From an uncultured Aquimarina sp. (GTDB taxonomy: Bacteria > Bacteroidota > Bacteroidia > Flavobacteriales > Flavobacteriaceae), in NCBI GenBank assembly GCA_947501475.1, contig CANMWA010000003.1:248001-312000 (forward strand): a stretch of DNA of 64,000 nucleotides, written 5' to 3'. Below are positions 1 to 9,110 of the stretch, piece by piece; position 1 is the first letter of the stretch, and the number at the start of each line of letters is the position of its first letter. The position numbers were made by a program, and so were the translations under genes. The notes below the pieces were generated by a model, which did not search any database, had not been told where the DNA came from, and saw nothing but the letters and a program-made list of their open reading frames with translations.

Positions 1-1
1 A

Positions 2-9
2 TATATTTG
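2..9 (+). promoter_or_regulatory. Candidate promoter -7 element for uppP
   Basis: TATATTTG matches the Bacteroidota -7 consensus TAnnTTTG and lies 28 bases before the uppP start. The -33 region is outside the window, so this is a motif match only. Confidence 0.4.
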
Positions 10-36
10 CATCGAATTTAAGAAAACCCATCCTAC

Positions 37-831
37 ATGGAAATCATTGATGCAATTATTTTAGGTATTGTACAAGGTCTTACAGAATTCTTGCCAGTTT
101 CTTCTAGTGGGCACCTAGAAATAGGCAAAGCCATTTTAGGAGACAATAGTGTACCAGAAGAATCTTTACTTTTTACCGTAATTTTACATTTTGCAACTGC
201 ATTAAGTACTATTGTTGTATTTAGAAAAGACATATTGGTTATTATTAAAGGGTTATTTGCATTCAAGAAAAATGAAGAAACTTTTTTCTCTCTTAAAATC
301 ATAATTTCTATGCTACCTGCAGTACTTGTAGGTTTATTTTTTGAAGAACAATTAGAACAACTTTTTGGTGGTAATATTGCCTTTGTAGGCTTTATGTTGA
401 TTATTACTGCTGTACTTTTATGGTTAGCTGATAAAGCAAAAGACACTCAAAAACCCGTAAGTAACTCTAATGCGCTTGTGATAGGTATCGCACAGGCGAT
501 TGCTATGTTGCCAGGGATTTCAAGAAGTGGAGCTACAATTTCTACTTCAGTATTGTTAGGAAATGATAAAACTAAAGCTGCTCGATTTTCATTCTTAATG
601 GTCATCCCGTTAATTTTTGGAAAAATAGCAAAAGACATTCTAAGCGGCGACCTTTCTTTTTCATCAGAAAATAGTCTCCCATTAGCTCTTGGATTTATTT
701 CAGCGTTTATTTCTGGGCTTTTTGCATGTACATGGATGATTTCATTGGTAAAACAAAGCAAATTAACTTATTTTGCCGTATATTGTATTCTTGTTGGCTT
801 GTTAGCCATCATTTTTGGTTTTATTAAATAG
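37..831 (+). CDS. uppP: Undecaprenyl-diphosphate phosphatase
   Basis: Integral membrane enzyme (264 residues) that dephosphorylates undecaprenyl pyrophosphate to recycle the lipid carrier of cell-wall synthesis. The two family signatures are present: QGLTEFLPVSSSGH at residues 13-26 and PGISRSGAT at residues 159-167, with the conserved arginine. Several hydrophobic segments and the total length fit the BacA/UppP family. truB follows after 11 bases in the same direction, so the two are probably co-transcribed. In related genomes this pair lies downstream of ftsX, which would be outside the window. Identification is secure. Confidence 0.96.
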   Translation: MEIIDAIILGIVQGLTEFLPVSSSGHLEIGKAILGDNSVPEESLLFTVILHFATALSTIVVFRKDILVIIKGLFAFKKNEETFFSLKIIISMLPAVLVGLFFEEQLEQLFGGNIAFVGFMLIITAVLLWLADKAKDTQKPVSNSNALVIGIAQAIAMLPGISRSGATISTSVLLGNDKTKAARFSFLMVIPLIFGKIAKDILSGDLSFSSENSLPLALGFISAFISGLFACTWMISLVKQSKLTYFAVYCILVGLLAIIFGFIK

Positions 832-842
832 CCCCCTCTATA

Positions 843-1550
843 ATGTTAACCGATCAAAACTATAAAGACGGTCAAATCCTTTTGATCGATAAGCCGTTGC
901 AATGGACATCTTTCCAGGTTGTAAATAAATTACGATGGCTTATTCGCAAAAACTTTGGTATTAAAAAAATTAAAGTTGGGCACGCAGGAACTTTAGATCC
1001 TCTTGCATCGGGATTACTTGTTATCTGCACAGGTAAGTTCACCAAACGTATACAAGAGTTTCAGGGGCAAGTTAAAGAATATACAGGAACCATAACTTTG
1101 GGAGCTACAACACCGTCATATGACCTAGAAACTGAAATTGATCAGAGATTTTCAATCGAGCATATTTCAGAAGAAAGTATCAAAGAAGCTACTGCAAATT
1201 TTATTGGAGAAATAGAGCAGTATCCACCTGTTTTTTCTGCATTAAAAAAAGATGGTAAACGCTTATATGAATATGCCAGAGAAGGTGAAGAAGTTGAAAT
1301 AAAATCACGCAAAATAACCATAAATGAATTTGAAATCACAAGGGTCGAATTGCCTGAAGTAGATTTCAAAGTAATTTGTGGTAAAGGAACATATATTAGA
1401 TCATTAGCACACGATTTTGGAAAAAAACTAAACAGTGGGGCTCACTTAACTGCATTGAGAAGGACAAAAATAGGATCATTTTCTGTTGAAGATAGTATCA
1501 CTATTGAGAATTTTGAAAATCAGTTACCAACAAAAATTGAAACTGCATAA
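843..1550 (+). CDS. truB: tRNA pseudouridine(55) synthase
   Basis: Cytoplasmic enzyme that isomerises U55 of the tRNA T-loop to pseudouridine. The catalytic motif GHAGTLDP is at residues 46-53 and the nucleophile is Asp52. The N-terminal KPxxWTSFQVV segment and the GTYIRSLAHDFG segment near the C-terminus are also typical. At 235 residues it is a short TruB without a long C-terminal PUA domain, as is common in this phylum. It follows uppP closely and precedes a TonB-like gene by 33 bases, so it probably sits in the middle of a three-gene transcript. Confidence 0.95.
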   Translation: MLTDQNYKDGQILLIDKPLQWTSFQVVNKLRWLIRKNFGIKKIKVGHAGTLDPLASGLLVICTGKFTKRIQEFQGQVKEYTGTITLGATTPSYDLETEIDQRFSIEHISEESIKEATANFIGEIEQYPPVFSALKKDGKRLYEYAREGEEVEIKSRKITINEFEITRVELPEVDFKVICGKGTYIRSLAHDFGKKLNSGAHLTALRRTKIGSFSVEDSITIENFENQLPTKIETA

Positions 1551-1583
1551 AATATAGTATAATAAAAATAGTTATAGATACCT

Positions 1584-2258
1584 ATGGAGTTTATAGAAAA
1601 ACATAAAGCATTGATAATCACATCGATGTTGATGGGAATTTTTGTTCTTAGCTTGTATAATATCAATATGATAAACAAGCAAAAAGAACAATCTGAAATT
1701 TTATTAGAAATTCCTGAAGAGTTTCTTGCCAAAATGGAAGAGCCAGAAATTGAAGAAGAGCTTATTGCTCAAGATAACAGACAGCTTGACAATGCCAGAA
1801 GAACCCATGACGCTTATAATGAAGACTTTGAAGATCATGAGGAATTTGAACAAAAATTAAAATCCTTAACCGAAACTCCGGAAGCGTCTGAAGAAGCTGA
1901 AGAACCAGAAACTGAAGAAGCCGAAATCCCTCTGGAAGATAAAAAAGAAAAACCTAAAGAAGAAGAGGAAATCAACAATAGAAACAGTTCTCTTACCTTT
2001 AGTTTAAAAAACCGTAAAGCGATTGATCTTCCTAATCCAGTATATACCTGTAACGGAAGCGGAAAAGTCGTGGTAAAAATTGAAGTTAATAAAAATGGCT
2101 ATGTAGTAGGCACTAAGGTTGATAAGAAAAGCTCTACAACCCGTAATGAGTGTTTATTTGATAACGCTATGGATTATGCACGACAAGCATTGTTTTCTCG
2201 TTCAAATATAGAAGAGCAACAAGGCTCTATTACATATTATTTTAATTATAATAATTAA
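1584..2258 (+). CDS. TonB-like energy transducer, single-pass membrane protein
   Basis: A 224-residue protein with a short cytoplasmic N-terminus, one membrane segment (about residues 10-29), a long Glu/Pro/Lys-rich linker (about 45-130) and a C-terminal domain (about 135-224). The C-terminal domain has the GSGKVVVKIEVNKNGYVVG pattern seen in TonB C-terminal domains. That order is the TonB plan: an inner-membrane anchor, a periplasm-spanning arm and a receptor-contacting domain. It lies behind truB and its stop overlaps the stop of the convergent thioredoxin-like gene by four bases. No ExbB or ExbD is nearby, and the receptor it would serve cannot be told from the sequence. Confidence 0.7.
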   Translation: MEFIEKHKALIITSMLMGIFVLSLYNINMINKQKEQSEILLEIPEEFLAKMEEPEIEEELIAQDNRQLDNARRTHDAYNEDFEDHEEFEQKLKSLTETPEASEEAEEPETEEAEIPLEDKKEKPKEEEEINNRNSSLTFSLKNRKAIDLPNPVYTCNGSGKVVVKIEVNKNGYVVGTKVDKKSSTTRNECLFDNAMDYARQALFSRSNIEEQQGSITYYFNYNN

Positions 2259-2878
2259 AGCAACTCTAATAAATCAACGGCTATATTTGTGCCTTTGTTT
2301 TTATTATACCAAACTTGCAGATTTTGTTTAAATTCTGCATCGAGATTTCCATTTTTTGATTTATAATCATTAACCATTCTAGTAGCTGTTGATGGTCTTG
2401 GACCCCAAGTATTTATTACTTTTTTGTTATGAGAATCGTAAGCAATCAGTTTTGGAATCGATTTACCACCATTGGTTAAAAAATTATTCATTAATTCATC
2501 ATGGGCATCTCTAGAAATAATTTTTAAATCAATCCCATCATTCAACTCAGATAATTTATTGATCACTGGTATTGAATGTGCTGCATCCCCACACCATCCT
2601 TCGGTTAACACAATCCAGGTTATATCTATCTCAGCTTTAGTAAAAGCTTCTTTAATAGACTCATCGATTTTTAGGGTTTTATCTAATCGTTTCATTCTAC
2701 GATCATTAAGCATACTGTAATTGGTCAATGCCTCAGATTGTTCATTACCTGTAGATTTACCTTCGGTTAATAAATCGTTTACTAACTTTTTATATTCTTG
2801 ATATGTATAAGAATCTGCGATTCCTTTTTCGATTAAATCATTTATTGTCATTGTAGTGGTTTCCATATTTCTTTTCAT
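2255..2878 (-). CDS. Thioredoxin-fold protein with single-cysteine WCGDA site
   Basis: A 207-residue protein whose second half has a thioredoxin-like fold: a hydrophobic strand, then W95-C96-G97-D98-A99, and later a KSIPKLIAYD segment that supplies the cis-proline. The usual CxxC is reduced to one cysteine, so dithiol exchange by the classical mechanism is unlikely. No signal peptide is visible, so it is probably cytoplasmic. Two methionines (residues 1 and 5) could serve as start. It converges on the TonB-like gene. Substrate and role are unknown. Confidence 0.75.
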   Translation of the reverse strand: MKRNMETTTMTINDLIEKGIADSYTYQEYKKLVNDLLTEGKSTGNEQSEALTNYSMLNDRRMKRLDKTLKIDESIKEAFTKAEIDITWIVLTEGWCGDAAHSIPVINKLSELNDGIDLKIISRDAHDELMNNFLTNGGKSIPKLIAYDSHNKKVINTWGPRPSTATRMVNDYKSKNGNLDAEFKQNLQVWYNKNKGTNIAVDLLELL

Positions 2879-3068
2879 AAATGTTAAGGTATAAGACGGT
2901 AATTATTTTTAAAACTTACACCCCTCTGTTCTCATCTTGAAATAAGCATCATAAAACATTTTAATCTGAATTGGGGTTATTACATGCTATGTTAATTCAA
3001 AATTACTTACAGAAAACAGTAAAAATAAACAGACGAATGTAATATATTTATATCTCAAAACTCAAACT

Positions 3069-3632
3069 ATGACAAAAATCAGATGCGGGTGGTGTGAAGG
3101 AGACCCGTTATATGAATCTTATCATGACAATGAATGGGGAACACCTTTACATGATGAACGGCTTTTGTTTGAGTTTTTGATTTTAGAAACGTTTCAGGCT
3201 GGATTAAGCTGGATTACCATTCTAAGAAAAAGAGAAAATTTTAGAGTAGCGTTTAATAATTTTGACTACAAAATTGTTGCTCAATATGATGAGCATAAAA
3301 AAGAAGAGTTACTTCAAAATGCTGGAATTATAAGAAATAAGCTCAAAGTAAATTCTGCGATAACGAATGCCCAAAATTTTATTAAAATCCAGGAAGAATT
3401 TGGTAGTTTCGATAAATATATCTGGGGATTTGTAAATCATACCCCAATAAAAAACAGTTGGAAACATCATAAGGATTGTCCGGCAACCACAGAGATTTCT
3501 GATCAAATAAGTAAGGATCTAAAAAAACGTGGGTTTAAGTTTGTGGGCTCAACCATAATTTACGCTTTTATGCAAGCTATTGGTATGGTCAATGATCATA
3601 CTATTGATTGTTTTAGGTATCATAAAGTCTGA
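3069..3632 (+). CDS. tag: DNA-3-methyladenine glycosylase I
   Basis: Base-excision repair enzyme that removes 3-methyladenine from alkylated DNA. The family start is clear (RCGWCEGDPLY, then YHDNEWG). The zinc ligands known from E. coli Tag (Cys4, His17, His175, Cys179) correspond to Cys6, His19, His177 and Cys181. Length (187 residues) is normal. It is monocistronic, converging on upp with only a few bases between the stops. Confidence 0.96.
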   Translation: MTKIRCGWCEGDPLYESYHDNEWGTPLHDERLLFEFLILETFQAGLSWITILRKRENFRVAFNNFDYKIVAQYDEHKKEELLQNAGIIRNKLKVNSAITNAQNFIKIQEEFGSFDKYIWGFVNHTPIKNSWKHHKDCPATTEISDQISKDLKKRGFKFVGSTIIYAFMQAIGMVNDHTIDCFRYHKV

Positions 3633-3636
3633 TCTC

Positions 3637-4290
3637 TTATAACTTTACTCCAAAAGATAAATCACCTGCATCTCCCAGGCCAGGAACAATATAACTTTTA
3701 GCATTTAATTCTTTATCGATAGCTGCAATCCACAAATGTGTATGCTCTGGAAATACTTTTTTGACATAATCTACTCCGGCTTCAGAACCTATAACCGAGA
3801 CTATATGTATTTGTTTTGGTTTTCCGTGAGTTTTCATAGCCTTAAACGTATTTTCTAAGGTTTTTCCTGTAGCCAACATTGGATCAGCTAATATCAACGT
3901 TTTATCTTGTAACGAAGGTGAAGCCAAATATTTGACTACTATTTCAAAATTATCACTGCCACTTTTATGCTCTCGATAAGCAGATATAAATGCATTTTCG
4001 GCTTTGTCAAAATAATTTAACAAGCCTTGATGTAATGGTAATCCAGCTCTAAGGATAGAGCACAATACCAATTCGCTTTCTGGAACCGATACTTTTTTAG
4101 TTCCTAGAGGGGTCTTAACTATTTTATCTTCATGATTTAATGTTTTACTTAGCTCGTATCCCAAAACCTCTCCTATACGCTCTATATTTTTTCTGAACCG
4201 CATTGCATCTTTCTGTATCGCTACATCTCTTAATTCAAGAATAAACTGATTTAAAATAGAGTTATTTACTCCTAGGTTATGAATAGTCAT
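3637..4290 (-). CDS. upp: Uracil phosphoribosyltransferase
   Basis: Pyrimidine salvage enzyme making UMP from uracil and PRPP in the cytoplasm. The PRPP loop is visible as LADPMLATGKTL. The C-terminal uracil-binding region ends in PGLGDAGDLSFG, as in the family. The 217-residue length is usual. It lies 28 bases downstream of aat on the same strand, so the two may share a transcript although their functions are unrelated. Confidence 0.95.
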   Translation of the reverse strand: MTIHNLGVNNSILNQFILELRDVAIQKDAMRFRKNIERIGEVLGYELSKTLNHEDKIVKTPLGTKKVSVPESELVLCSILRAGLPLHQGLLNYFDKAENAFISAYREHKSGSDNFEIVVKYLASPSLQDKTLILADPMLATGKTLENTFKAMKTHGKPKQIHIVSVIGSEAGVDYVKKVFPEHTHLWIAAIDKELNAKSYIVPGLGDAGDLSFGVKL

Positions 4291-4318
4291 AAATCGTATA
4301 TTTTTAAATGAATTTGTA

Positions 4319-4957
4319 TTATTCTAAAAATTTCTGAAAATCCTCTCTTGATATTTCTTTTGCTCCTAAGCTAGCTAAGTGATCTGTATGAACTTGACAA
4401 TCGATTAACTTCACTTGTTTCTGCTCTAACCATTGTACCAATTTAATAAAACCATATTTTGAAGCATTGCTAGCTTTTGCAAACATACTTTCTCCGCAAA
4501 ATACTTTTTTATCCTCGAGCCAAACTCCATACAATCCTCCCACTAATTCTGAATTTTTCCAGACCTCAACAGAGATTGCATATCCTAATTCATGAAGCTT
4601 TGTATATGCGTTTTTCATTTCATTAGTGATCCAAGTACCTTCTTGTTCATCTCTTTTAATCGTTGCGCAATTATGTATTACACTTTTAAAATCTTGATTA
4701 AACGTTATCTCAAAATGATTTTTCTTGATAAGTTGACGCATACTTTTGCTCACTTTGAGCTCTTTAGGAAAAAGTACCATTCTTGGATTTGGACTAAACC
4801 ATAAAATAGGTTGATCTTGGTTATACCAAGGAAAAACACCATGATTATATGCTTCTAACAATCGATCTACAGAAAGGTTTCCTCCAATAGCTAATAAACC
4901 ATCTGAATCTGCACAAGTAACCTTAGGAAATCGTATACCGTCTTTAAGAATAATCAA
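4319..4957 (-). CDS. aat: Leucyl/phenylalanyl-tRNA--protein transferase
   Basis: N-end rule enzyme that transfers Leu or Phe from aminoacyl-tRNA to proteins with N-terminal Arg or Lys, marking them for ClpAP/ClpS-type degradation. Family features are the GLLAIGGNLSVDRLLEAY segment, GVFPWY, WFSPNPRMVL and a GLYGVW stretch. The only plausible initiator is a TTG at 4955-4957, because no in-frame ATG lies upstream. The 212-residue length is normal. It precedes upp. Confidence 0.93.
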   Translation of the reverse strand: MIILKDGIRFPKVTCADSDGLLAIGGNLSVDRLLEAYNHGVFPWYNQDQPILWFSPNPRMVLFPKELKVSKSMRQLIKKNHFEITFNQDFKSVIHNCATIKRDEQEGTWITNEMKNAYTKLHELGYAISVEVWKNSELVGGLYGVWLEDKKVFCGESMFAKASNASKYGFIKLVQWLEQKQVKLIDCQVHTDHLASLGAKEISREDFQKFLE

Positions 4958-5112
4958 AATAGGTTTATTAACAATTATACAACGTTAAATATCAATCAGT
5001 TGTTTGAATTAACCAAAAAAATCGCAATCTTTGTTAGGACCTTTTAAGATAAATTTTGTTCATCATTGCTTTTTTGAGTTTTTTTAAAAGGTTAACCTAA
5101 AACCACAATATG

Positions 5113-5144
5113 AAAAGTCCGACATCAAAGATATCGGACTTTTT
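5113..5144. terminator. Hairpin terminator after the DUF3127 gene
   Basis: A ten-base inverted repeat (AAAAGTCCGA with TCGGACTTTT) with T-runs on the plus side. It lies downstream of the minus-strand gene at 5173-5556 and upstream of aat, separating the two transcripts. Confidence 0.7.
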
Positions 5145-5172
5145 GCTTTTATAACTTTATTTCTAGTTTCCT

Positions 5173-5556
5173 TTAGAATGGTAAGTCATCGTGTTCCTCT
5201 TGAGATAAATCTGTCGCTGGCTCAAAAGCATCAGCAGGAGGTGTTGGTGGCGGTGTAGCACCAACTGCAGGAGCAGATGCTTGTAAACTCTCAATTCTCC
5301 ATCCTTGAATCGAATTAAAATACTTCGTTTCACCTTGTGGGTTTACCCATTCACGACCGCGTAAATTGATACTTATTTTTACATCATGACCAACTTGAAA
5401 ACTATTCAGTAAATCACATTTATCCTGAATAAATTCTACCATGATATGTTGCGGGTATTGCTCATCTGTAGTAACCACAATTTCTCTTTTTCTAAAACCA
5501 TTACTTCCAAAAGTTTGTGTTTCACCCACCATTTTTACTTTACCTTGTACTTCCAT
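5173..5556 (-). CDS. DUF3127 family protein with an SSB-like acidic tail
   Basis: A 127-residue protein with an N-terminal region (about 1-90) of the DUF3127 type (MEVQGKVKMVGETQTFG start), compatible with a small OB-like beta barrel. A Pro/Ala-rich linker follows, and the acidic C-terminus ends DDLPF. The last five residues are identical to those of the Ssb encoded at 35133-35591. In SSB proteins this tip docks DNA-repair partners, which hints at a DNA-metabolism role, but that is inference. It is separated from the flavin reductase gene by 13 bases on the same strand and probably shares its transcript. Confidence 0.75.
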   Translation of the reverse strand: MEVQGKVKMVGETQTFGSNGFRKREIVVTTDEQYPQHIMVEFIQDKCDLLNSFQVGHDVKISINLRGREWVNPQGETKYFNSIQGWRIESLQASAPAVGATPPPTPPADAFEPATDLSQEEHDDLPF

Positions 5557-5569
5557 CTCTACTATATTA

Positions 5570-6442
5570 TTATTTTGCTGATAAAATATTCCATGCTATA
5601 TCTATATCATCTTGATCTAAATATTGCTTTGCAAATTTATGAATTTCTAACAGGTTAGCCTGCTCAATTTTAACCTTAATATCAATATGTTTATCAACAA
5701 AAGTCATAGCCTCTGTTTTTGTTGGTATTTTTTCTATATTTCCTAGCTTACCTAAATCATTTCCAGTAAAAATATCACTGTTTTTTATTTGTTCTGGTAA
5801 AGTATCTACTCCGACACCTATCGAACTTAATGGTTTAGGGACCTCAAACATTCCCATATTTGCTCGCGTATACCAATTACCTCCCATTCTTGCAACTTGA
5901 TCTATTTTATACTGGTCAATCCTACCATCATCACCAAGAATCTCTTCTTTTATATGCATTAGAAGCACTTCACAAATAATAAGATTACCTGCACCTCCTT
6001 CTTCGCCCATAGGTATTATTTGGTTTACTTTACACTCAAACTGTACTGGTGACTCACCCACACGATAGGGGTTCACTTTTTCTGACGGCACCATTGTGAG
6101 TCCTGATTTTACAAACTCATTTACACCTTCTGGATATTCTGTACTTGTTAAGGACATTTGCTGAACAATCGAATAATCTACAATATTAATCACTACTTCC
6201 TTCGTGTTTTTAGAATTTTCCAGAGTATGTTTTGTTGTATTATCTCGCACTCGTCTAGCTGGAGAAAAGATAAGAATTGGCGGATTAGCGCTAAATACAT
6301 TAAAAAAACTAAATGGAGATAAATTAGGAGTACCGTTTTCATCTATAGTACTTGCAAAAGCTATTGGTCGAGGTCCTATAGCCCCGAGCATAAAACCATG
6401 TAATTTTCCGACAGGAACCTGTAAAGGATCAATTGTAATCAT
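5570..6442 (-). CDS. Flavin reductase / FMN-binding split-barrel protein
   Basis: A 290-residue protein of the flavin reductase-like family. The N-terminal half carries GAIGPRPIAFASTID and LSPFSFFNVFSANPP, the segments that form the FMN-binding barrel, followed by SPARRVRDNTTKHT. It would bind FMN and reduce flavins or act as a flavin-dependent oxidoreductase. Substrate is unknown. I placed the start at the ATG at 6440-6442 (MITIDP), because a methionine seven codons upstream falls inside a TATCTTTG promoter motif. The DUF3127 gene follows at once. Confidence 0.85.
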   Translation of the reverse strand: MITIDPLQVPVGKLHGFMLGAIGPRPIAFASTIDENGTPNLSPFSFFNVFSANPPILIFSPARRVRDNTTKHTLENSKNTKEVVINIVDYSIVQQMSLTSTEYPEGVNEFVKSGLTMVPSEKVNPYRVGESPVQFECKVNQIIPMGEEGGAGNLIICEVLLMHIKEEILGDDGRIDQYKIDQVARMGGNWYTRANMGMFEVPKPLSSIGVGVDTLPEQIKNSDIFTGNDLGKLGNIEKIPTKTEAMTFVDKHIDIKVKIEQANLLEIHKFAKQYLDQDDIDIAWNILSAK

Positions 6443-6460
6443 AATTTGTGTTATATTGAA

Positions 6461-6468
6461 CAAAGATA
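6461..6468 (-). promoter_or_regulatory. Promoter -7 element of the flavin reductase transcript
   Basis: TATCTTTG on the minus strand matches TAnnTTTG and lies 19 bases upstream of the chosen ATG. It argues against an upstream start at 6463. Confidence 0.55.
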
Positions 6469-6579
6469 GCTAAAGTTTAAGCTTGTTAATTATGGTTTAT
6501 ACTCGTTTTAGCATTCTATTTTATAAACAATAAAATTGTTTAAATACGTTTATATTTAAGATTTAGTTAACAAGTCTAT

Positions 6580-7767
6580 ATGAATTTTTCTGATGAGCGC
6601 AATTTTGCAAGTTACTTTATTGTATTGGCCGTTATGGTTATTACAACTCTTATTTTATGGAACACTTCATTATTTATGCAAAGACTTAAAGATGATGAAC
6701 GTACCAAAATCGAAATATGGGCTCAATCGCAAAAAGCACTTAATAGTGAACAATCTGATGATTATTTAGAATTATCAATTGTTATCGGATCAACAAACAG
6801 GTCTATACCAATCATCATTACAGATTCTGAAGGTGAAGTTATCAAAGGTTCTTCGGGAAAACCAGATCTTAGTTATTTTCAAAATATATCCAACAGTGTT
6901 ATTAATGATGAGAATAAGTTAAAATCATATCTGAAAAAACTAAAATCTGAGAATAAACCTATAGAATTAGACTTGAAAGATACGGTACAATACATCTGTT
7001 ATGGGAACTCTGATATCCTAAACAAACTCAGATATTACCCAATTGCCATTGCTTTGATCATATTTTTACTGATTGGTGTGATTTATTTTTTCTTTACAAC
7101 TTCAAAAGCTAGTGAACAAAATAAGTTGTGGGCAGGTATGGCCAAAGAAACGGCACATCAAATAGGGACACCACTATCTTCTTTAGTAGGGTGGAATGAA
7201 ATTTTAAAATCGGAAAACGTAAACCCAGAATATATAATCGAAATAGAAAAGGATATCGAACGATTAAAAATGATTACCGAGCGGTTTTCAAAAATTGGAT
7301 CGATCCCAAATCTTGAAGAAGTTGATATTGTTAAAGAAACACAAAATGCATATACCTATCTTCAAGCCAGAAGTTCAAAATTGATTAACTTTTCTATAGA
7401 TCTCCCAGAAAAACCTATTTATGTATATCTAAACTCTCAGCTATACAGTTGGACTATAGAAAACCTAGTAAAAAATGCAATTGATGCCATGCGCGGTAAA
7501 GGAGACTTAAAAGTTGATCTTATAGACGATGCAAAACGTGTATTTATTAGGATTCAAGATACTGGAAAAGGACTGCCAAAAAGTAAATTTACTAAGATTT
7601 TTGAGCCTGGTTACACCTCAAAAAGCAGAGGTTGGGGCTTGGGATTATCATTAGCAAAACGAATCATTGAAGAATATCATTCTGGAAAAATTAAAGTATT
7701 AAGATCTGAAATTGATAAGGGAACTACTTTTCAGATCACACTGCGTAAATCTGGCACCACTGTATAA
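6580..7767 (+). CDS. Sensor histidine kinase, two membrane segments
   Basis: A 395-residue membrane kinase. There are hydrophobic segments near residues 11-33 and 152-172, with about 120 residues of extracytoplasmic sensor between them. The dimerisation/phosphoacceptor helix carries ETAHQIGTPLSSLVGW with His193. The ATP-binding domain follows with N box (WTIENLVKNAIDAM), G1 (DTGKGLP) and G2 (GWGLGLSLAKRI). No response regulator is adjacent, so its partner is encoded elsewhere. The phosphoacceptor motif HQIGTPL is a variant common in Bacteroidota kinases. Signal is unknown. Confidence 0.9.
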   Translation: MNFSDERNFASYFIVLAVMVITTLILWNTSLFMQRLKDDERTKIEIWAQSQKALNSEQSDDYLELSIVIGSTNRSIPIIITDSEGEVIKGSSGKPDLSYFQNISNSVINDENKLKSYLKKLKSENKPIELDLKDTVQYICYGNSDILNKLRYYPIAIALIIFLLIGVIYFFFTTSKASEQNKLWAGMAKETAHQIGTPLSSLVGWNEILKSENVNPEYIIEIEKDIERLKMITERFSKIGSIPNLEEVDIVKETQNAYTYLQARSSKLINFSIDLPEKPIYVYLNSQLYSWTIENLVKNAIDAMRGKGDLKVDLIDDAKRVFIRIQDTGKGLPKSKFTKIFEPGYTSKSRGWGLGLSLAKRIIEEYHSGKIKVLRSEIDKGTTFQITLRKSGTTV

Positions 7768-7814
7768 CATAATCAATCCCTATACGTTATACTATTCATA
7801 AAAATCAAAACAAA

Positions 7815-8180
7815 GTGAAAACTGAATACATTATCCTAAAAGAAACTACGCTCAATAATAATTGCCCAGAATGTTACTCTACTGATGGCATGGTACTTTC
7901 TTTTAAACAGAAAAAATTAATCTCTAAACTTTTGGTTAAAACCAAAGGAAATGTAATCGAGAATATACATTGTAATAAATGTGAAAATCAAATTTTTCCA
8001 GGACAATGGACTCAGGATATTGACCGAGTATATGATTATCATAAAAAAACCATCACCTCAAAACCTTCTTCGATTCGCTTTACAGGATTGTTTTATGCCA
8101 TAGTGATCTTGCTAATTGCATTGGTTGGCATAGGGTATACATACCTTTATCACCCAGAACTTATAGGAATAAACTCTTAA
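7815..8180 (+). CDS. Zinc-ribbon protein with a C-terminal membrane anchor
   Basis: A 121-residue protein starting at GTG (no nearby ATG). Two cysteine pairs, CPEC near residue 18 and CNKC near residue 54, form a likely zinc ribbon. A single hydrophobic segment (about residues 93-113) anchors the C-terminus. It follows the kinase gene by 47 bases and could be on the same transcript. Its stop abuts the stop of the convergent thioesterase gene exactly. Function is unknown. Confidence 0.65.
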   Translation: MKTEYIILKETTLNNNCPECYSTDGMVLSFKQKKLISKLLVKTKGNVIENIHCNKCENQIFPGQWTQDIDRVYDYHKKTITSKPSSIRFTGLFYAIVILLIALVGIGYTYLYHPELIGINS

Positions 8181-8591
8181 TTAATACTTTGACATAAGCT
8201 GTCTAAGTTCATTGGTAATTGAAAAAGTTTTATCTGTATTAAAATCAAAACAAACTGCTACATCATGACCTTCTGCGCAAAGTACTCCTTGATCATTATA
8301 TAATTTGTGATATAATCCAAAACTAGAATTTTTCATAAATTCTACCTTAGTTTTGATAAGTACATTTCCAGGAAAAAATAATGGATTCTTAAAATCGCAT
8401 TTAGTCGATACCAGCATAGGGCCTTTTTTGGTTTCGGTATATAGTTTTGATAAACCCGTCACTTCCCAAAACTGAACCCGAGCACTTTGCATATACTTCA
8501 TGAAATTTACATTGTTGACATGCTGATAGGTATCCATTTCGCTCCAATCAATACGAAGCTGTAAGGATAATTTAAAATCTGAATCCTGCAT
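8181..8591 (-). CDS. Acyl-CoA thioesterase, hotdog fold (4HBT family)
   Basis: A 136-residue single hotdog domain. The start LRIDWSEMDTYQHVNNVNFMKYM contains the family's D-x-x-x-H-V-N-N active-site signature. Members hydrolyse acyl-CoA thioesters in the cytoplasm, and chain-length preference cannot be read here. The gene lies three bases after the HIT gene on the same strand, so translation is probably coupled. Confidence 0.85.
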   Translation of the reverse strand: MQDSDFKLSLQLRIDWSEMDTYQHVNNVNFMKYMQSARVQFWEVTGLSKLYTETKKGPMLVSTKCDFKNPLFFPGNVLIKTKVEFMKNSSFGLYHKLYNDQGVLCAEGHDVAVCFDFNTDKTFSITNELRQLMSKY

Positions 8592-8594
8592 ATA

Positions 8595-8984
8595 TTACAA
8601 ATTGGACTGAATCTCACTAACCAAAGTCTCAAAATCGGATTTGGACATCGTTATTTTATGTTGAAAAGTCATCTCTTTCATATCATTTAAAGGAATCAAA
8701 TGAACATGTACATGAGGCACCTCTAATCCAACAACTGCAATACCAACTCGTTTGCAGTTAATTGTTTTTTCTAATGCTTTTGCTATTTTACGTGAAAAAC
8801 GCATAAGCTCTAAGTAAGTATCCTCTTCAAGGTCAAATATTTTATCTTCCTCTTTTTTTGGGATACAAAGTGTGTGTCCTTTCGCATTTGGATTAATATC
8901 CAAAAAGGCATAGAAATTCTCATCCTCGGCTATTTTATAAGACGGAATTTCACCATTTACAATTTTAGTGAATAGGGTAGGCAT
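8595..8984 (-). CDS. HIT family nucleotide-binding protein
   Basis: A 129-residue histidine-triad protein with the triad in HVHVHLIPL near residues 92-100 and the N-terminal FxKIVNGEIPSYKIAED segment of the HINT/PKCI subgroup. Such proteins hydrolyse purine nucleoside phosphoramidates or related nucleotides. It heads a two-gene unit with the thioesterase and sits downstream of the greA terminator. Confidence 0.9.
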   Translation of the reverse strand: MPTLFTKIVNGEIPSYKIAEDENFYAFLDINPNAKGHTLCIPKKEEDKIFDLEEDTYLELMRFSRKIAKALEKTINCKRVGIAVVGLEVPHVHVHLIPLNDMKEMTFQHKITMSKSDFETLVSEIQSNL

Positions 8985-9056
8985 TCGTTAAATTTTAGTT
9001 GGTGTTTACAGGCATGAAATATACTCTATTTATCTGTAAGTCTATACTATATAAAA

Positions 9057-9085
9057 AGCCTTTTTTCAAATTTTGAAAAAAGGCT
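9057..9085 (-). terminator. Intrinsic terminator of greA
   Basis: A 14-base perfect stem (AGCCTTTTTTCAAA with its complement) with a one-base loop, followed on the minus strand by CTTTTTATATAG. It lies 26 bases after the greA stop. Confidence 0.8.
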
Positions 9086-9110
9086 ATACTTCTATCAAAT
9101 TAAAAATTAC

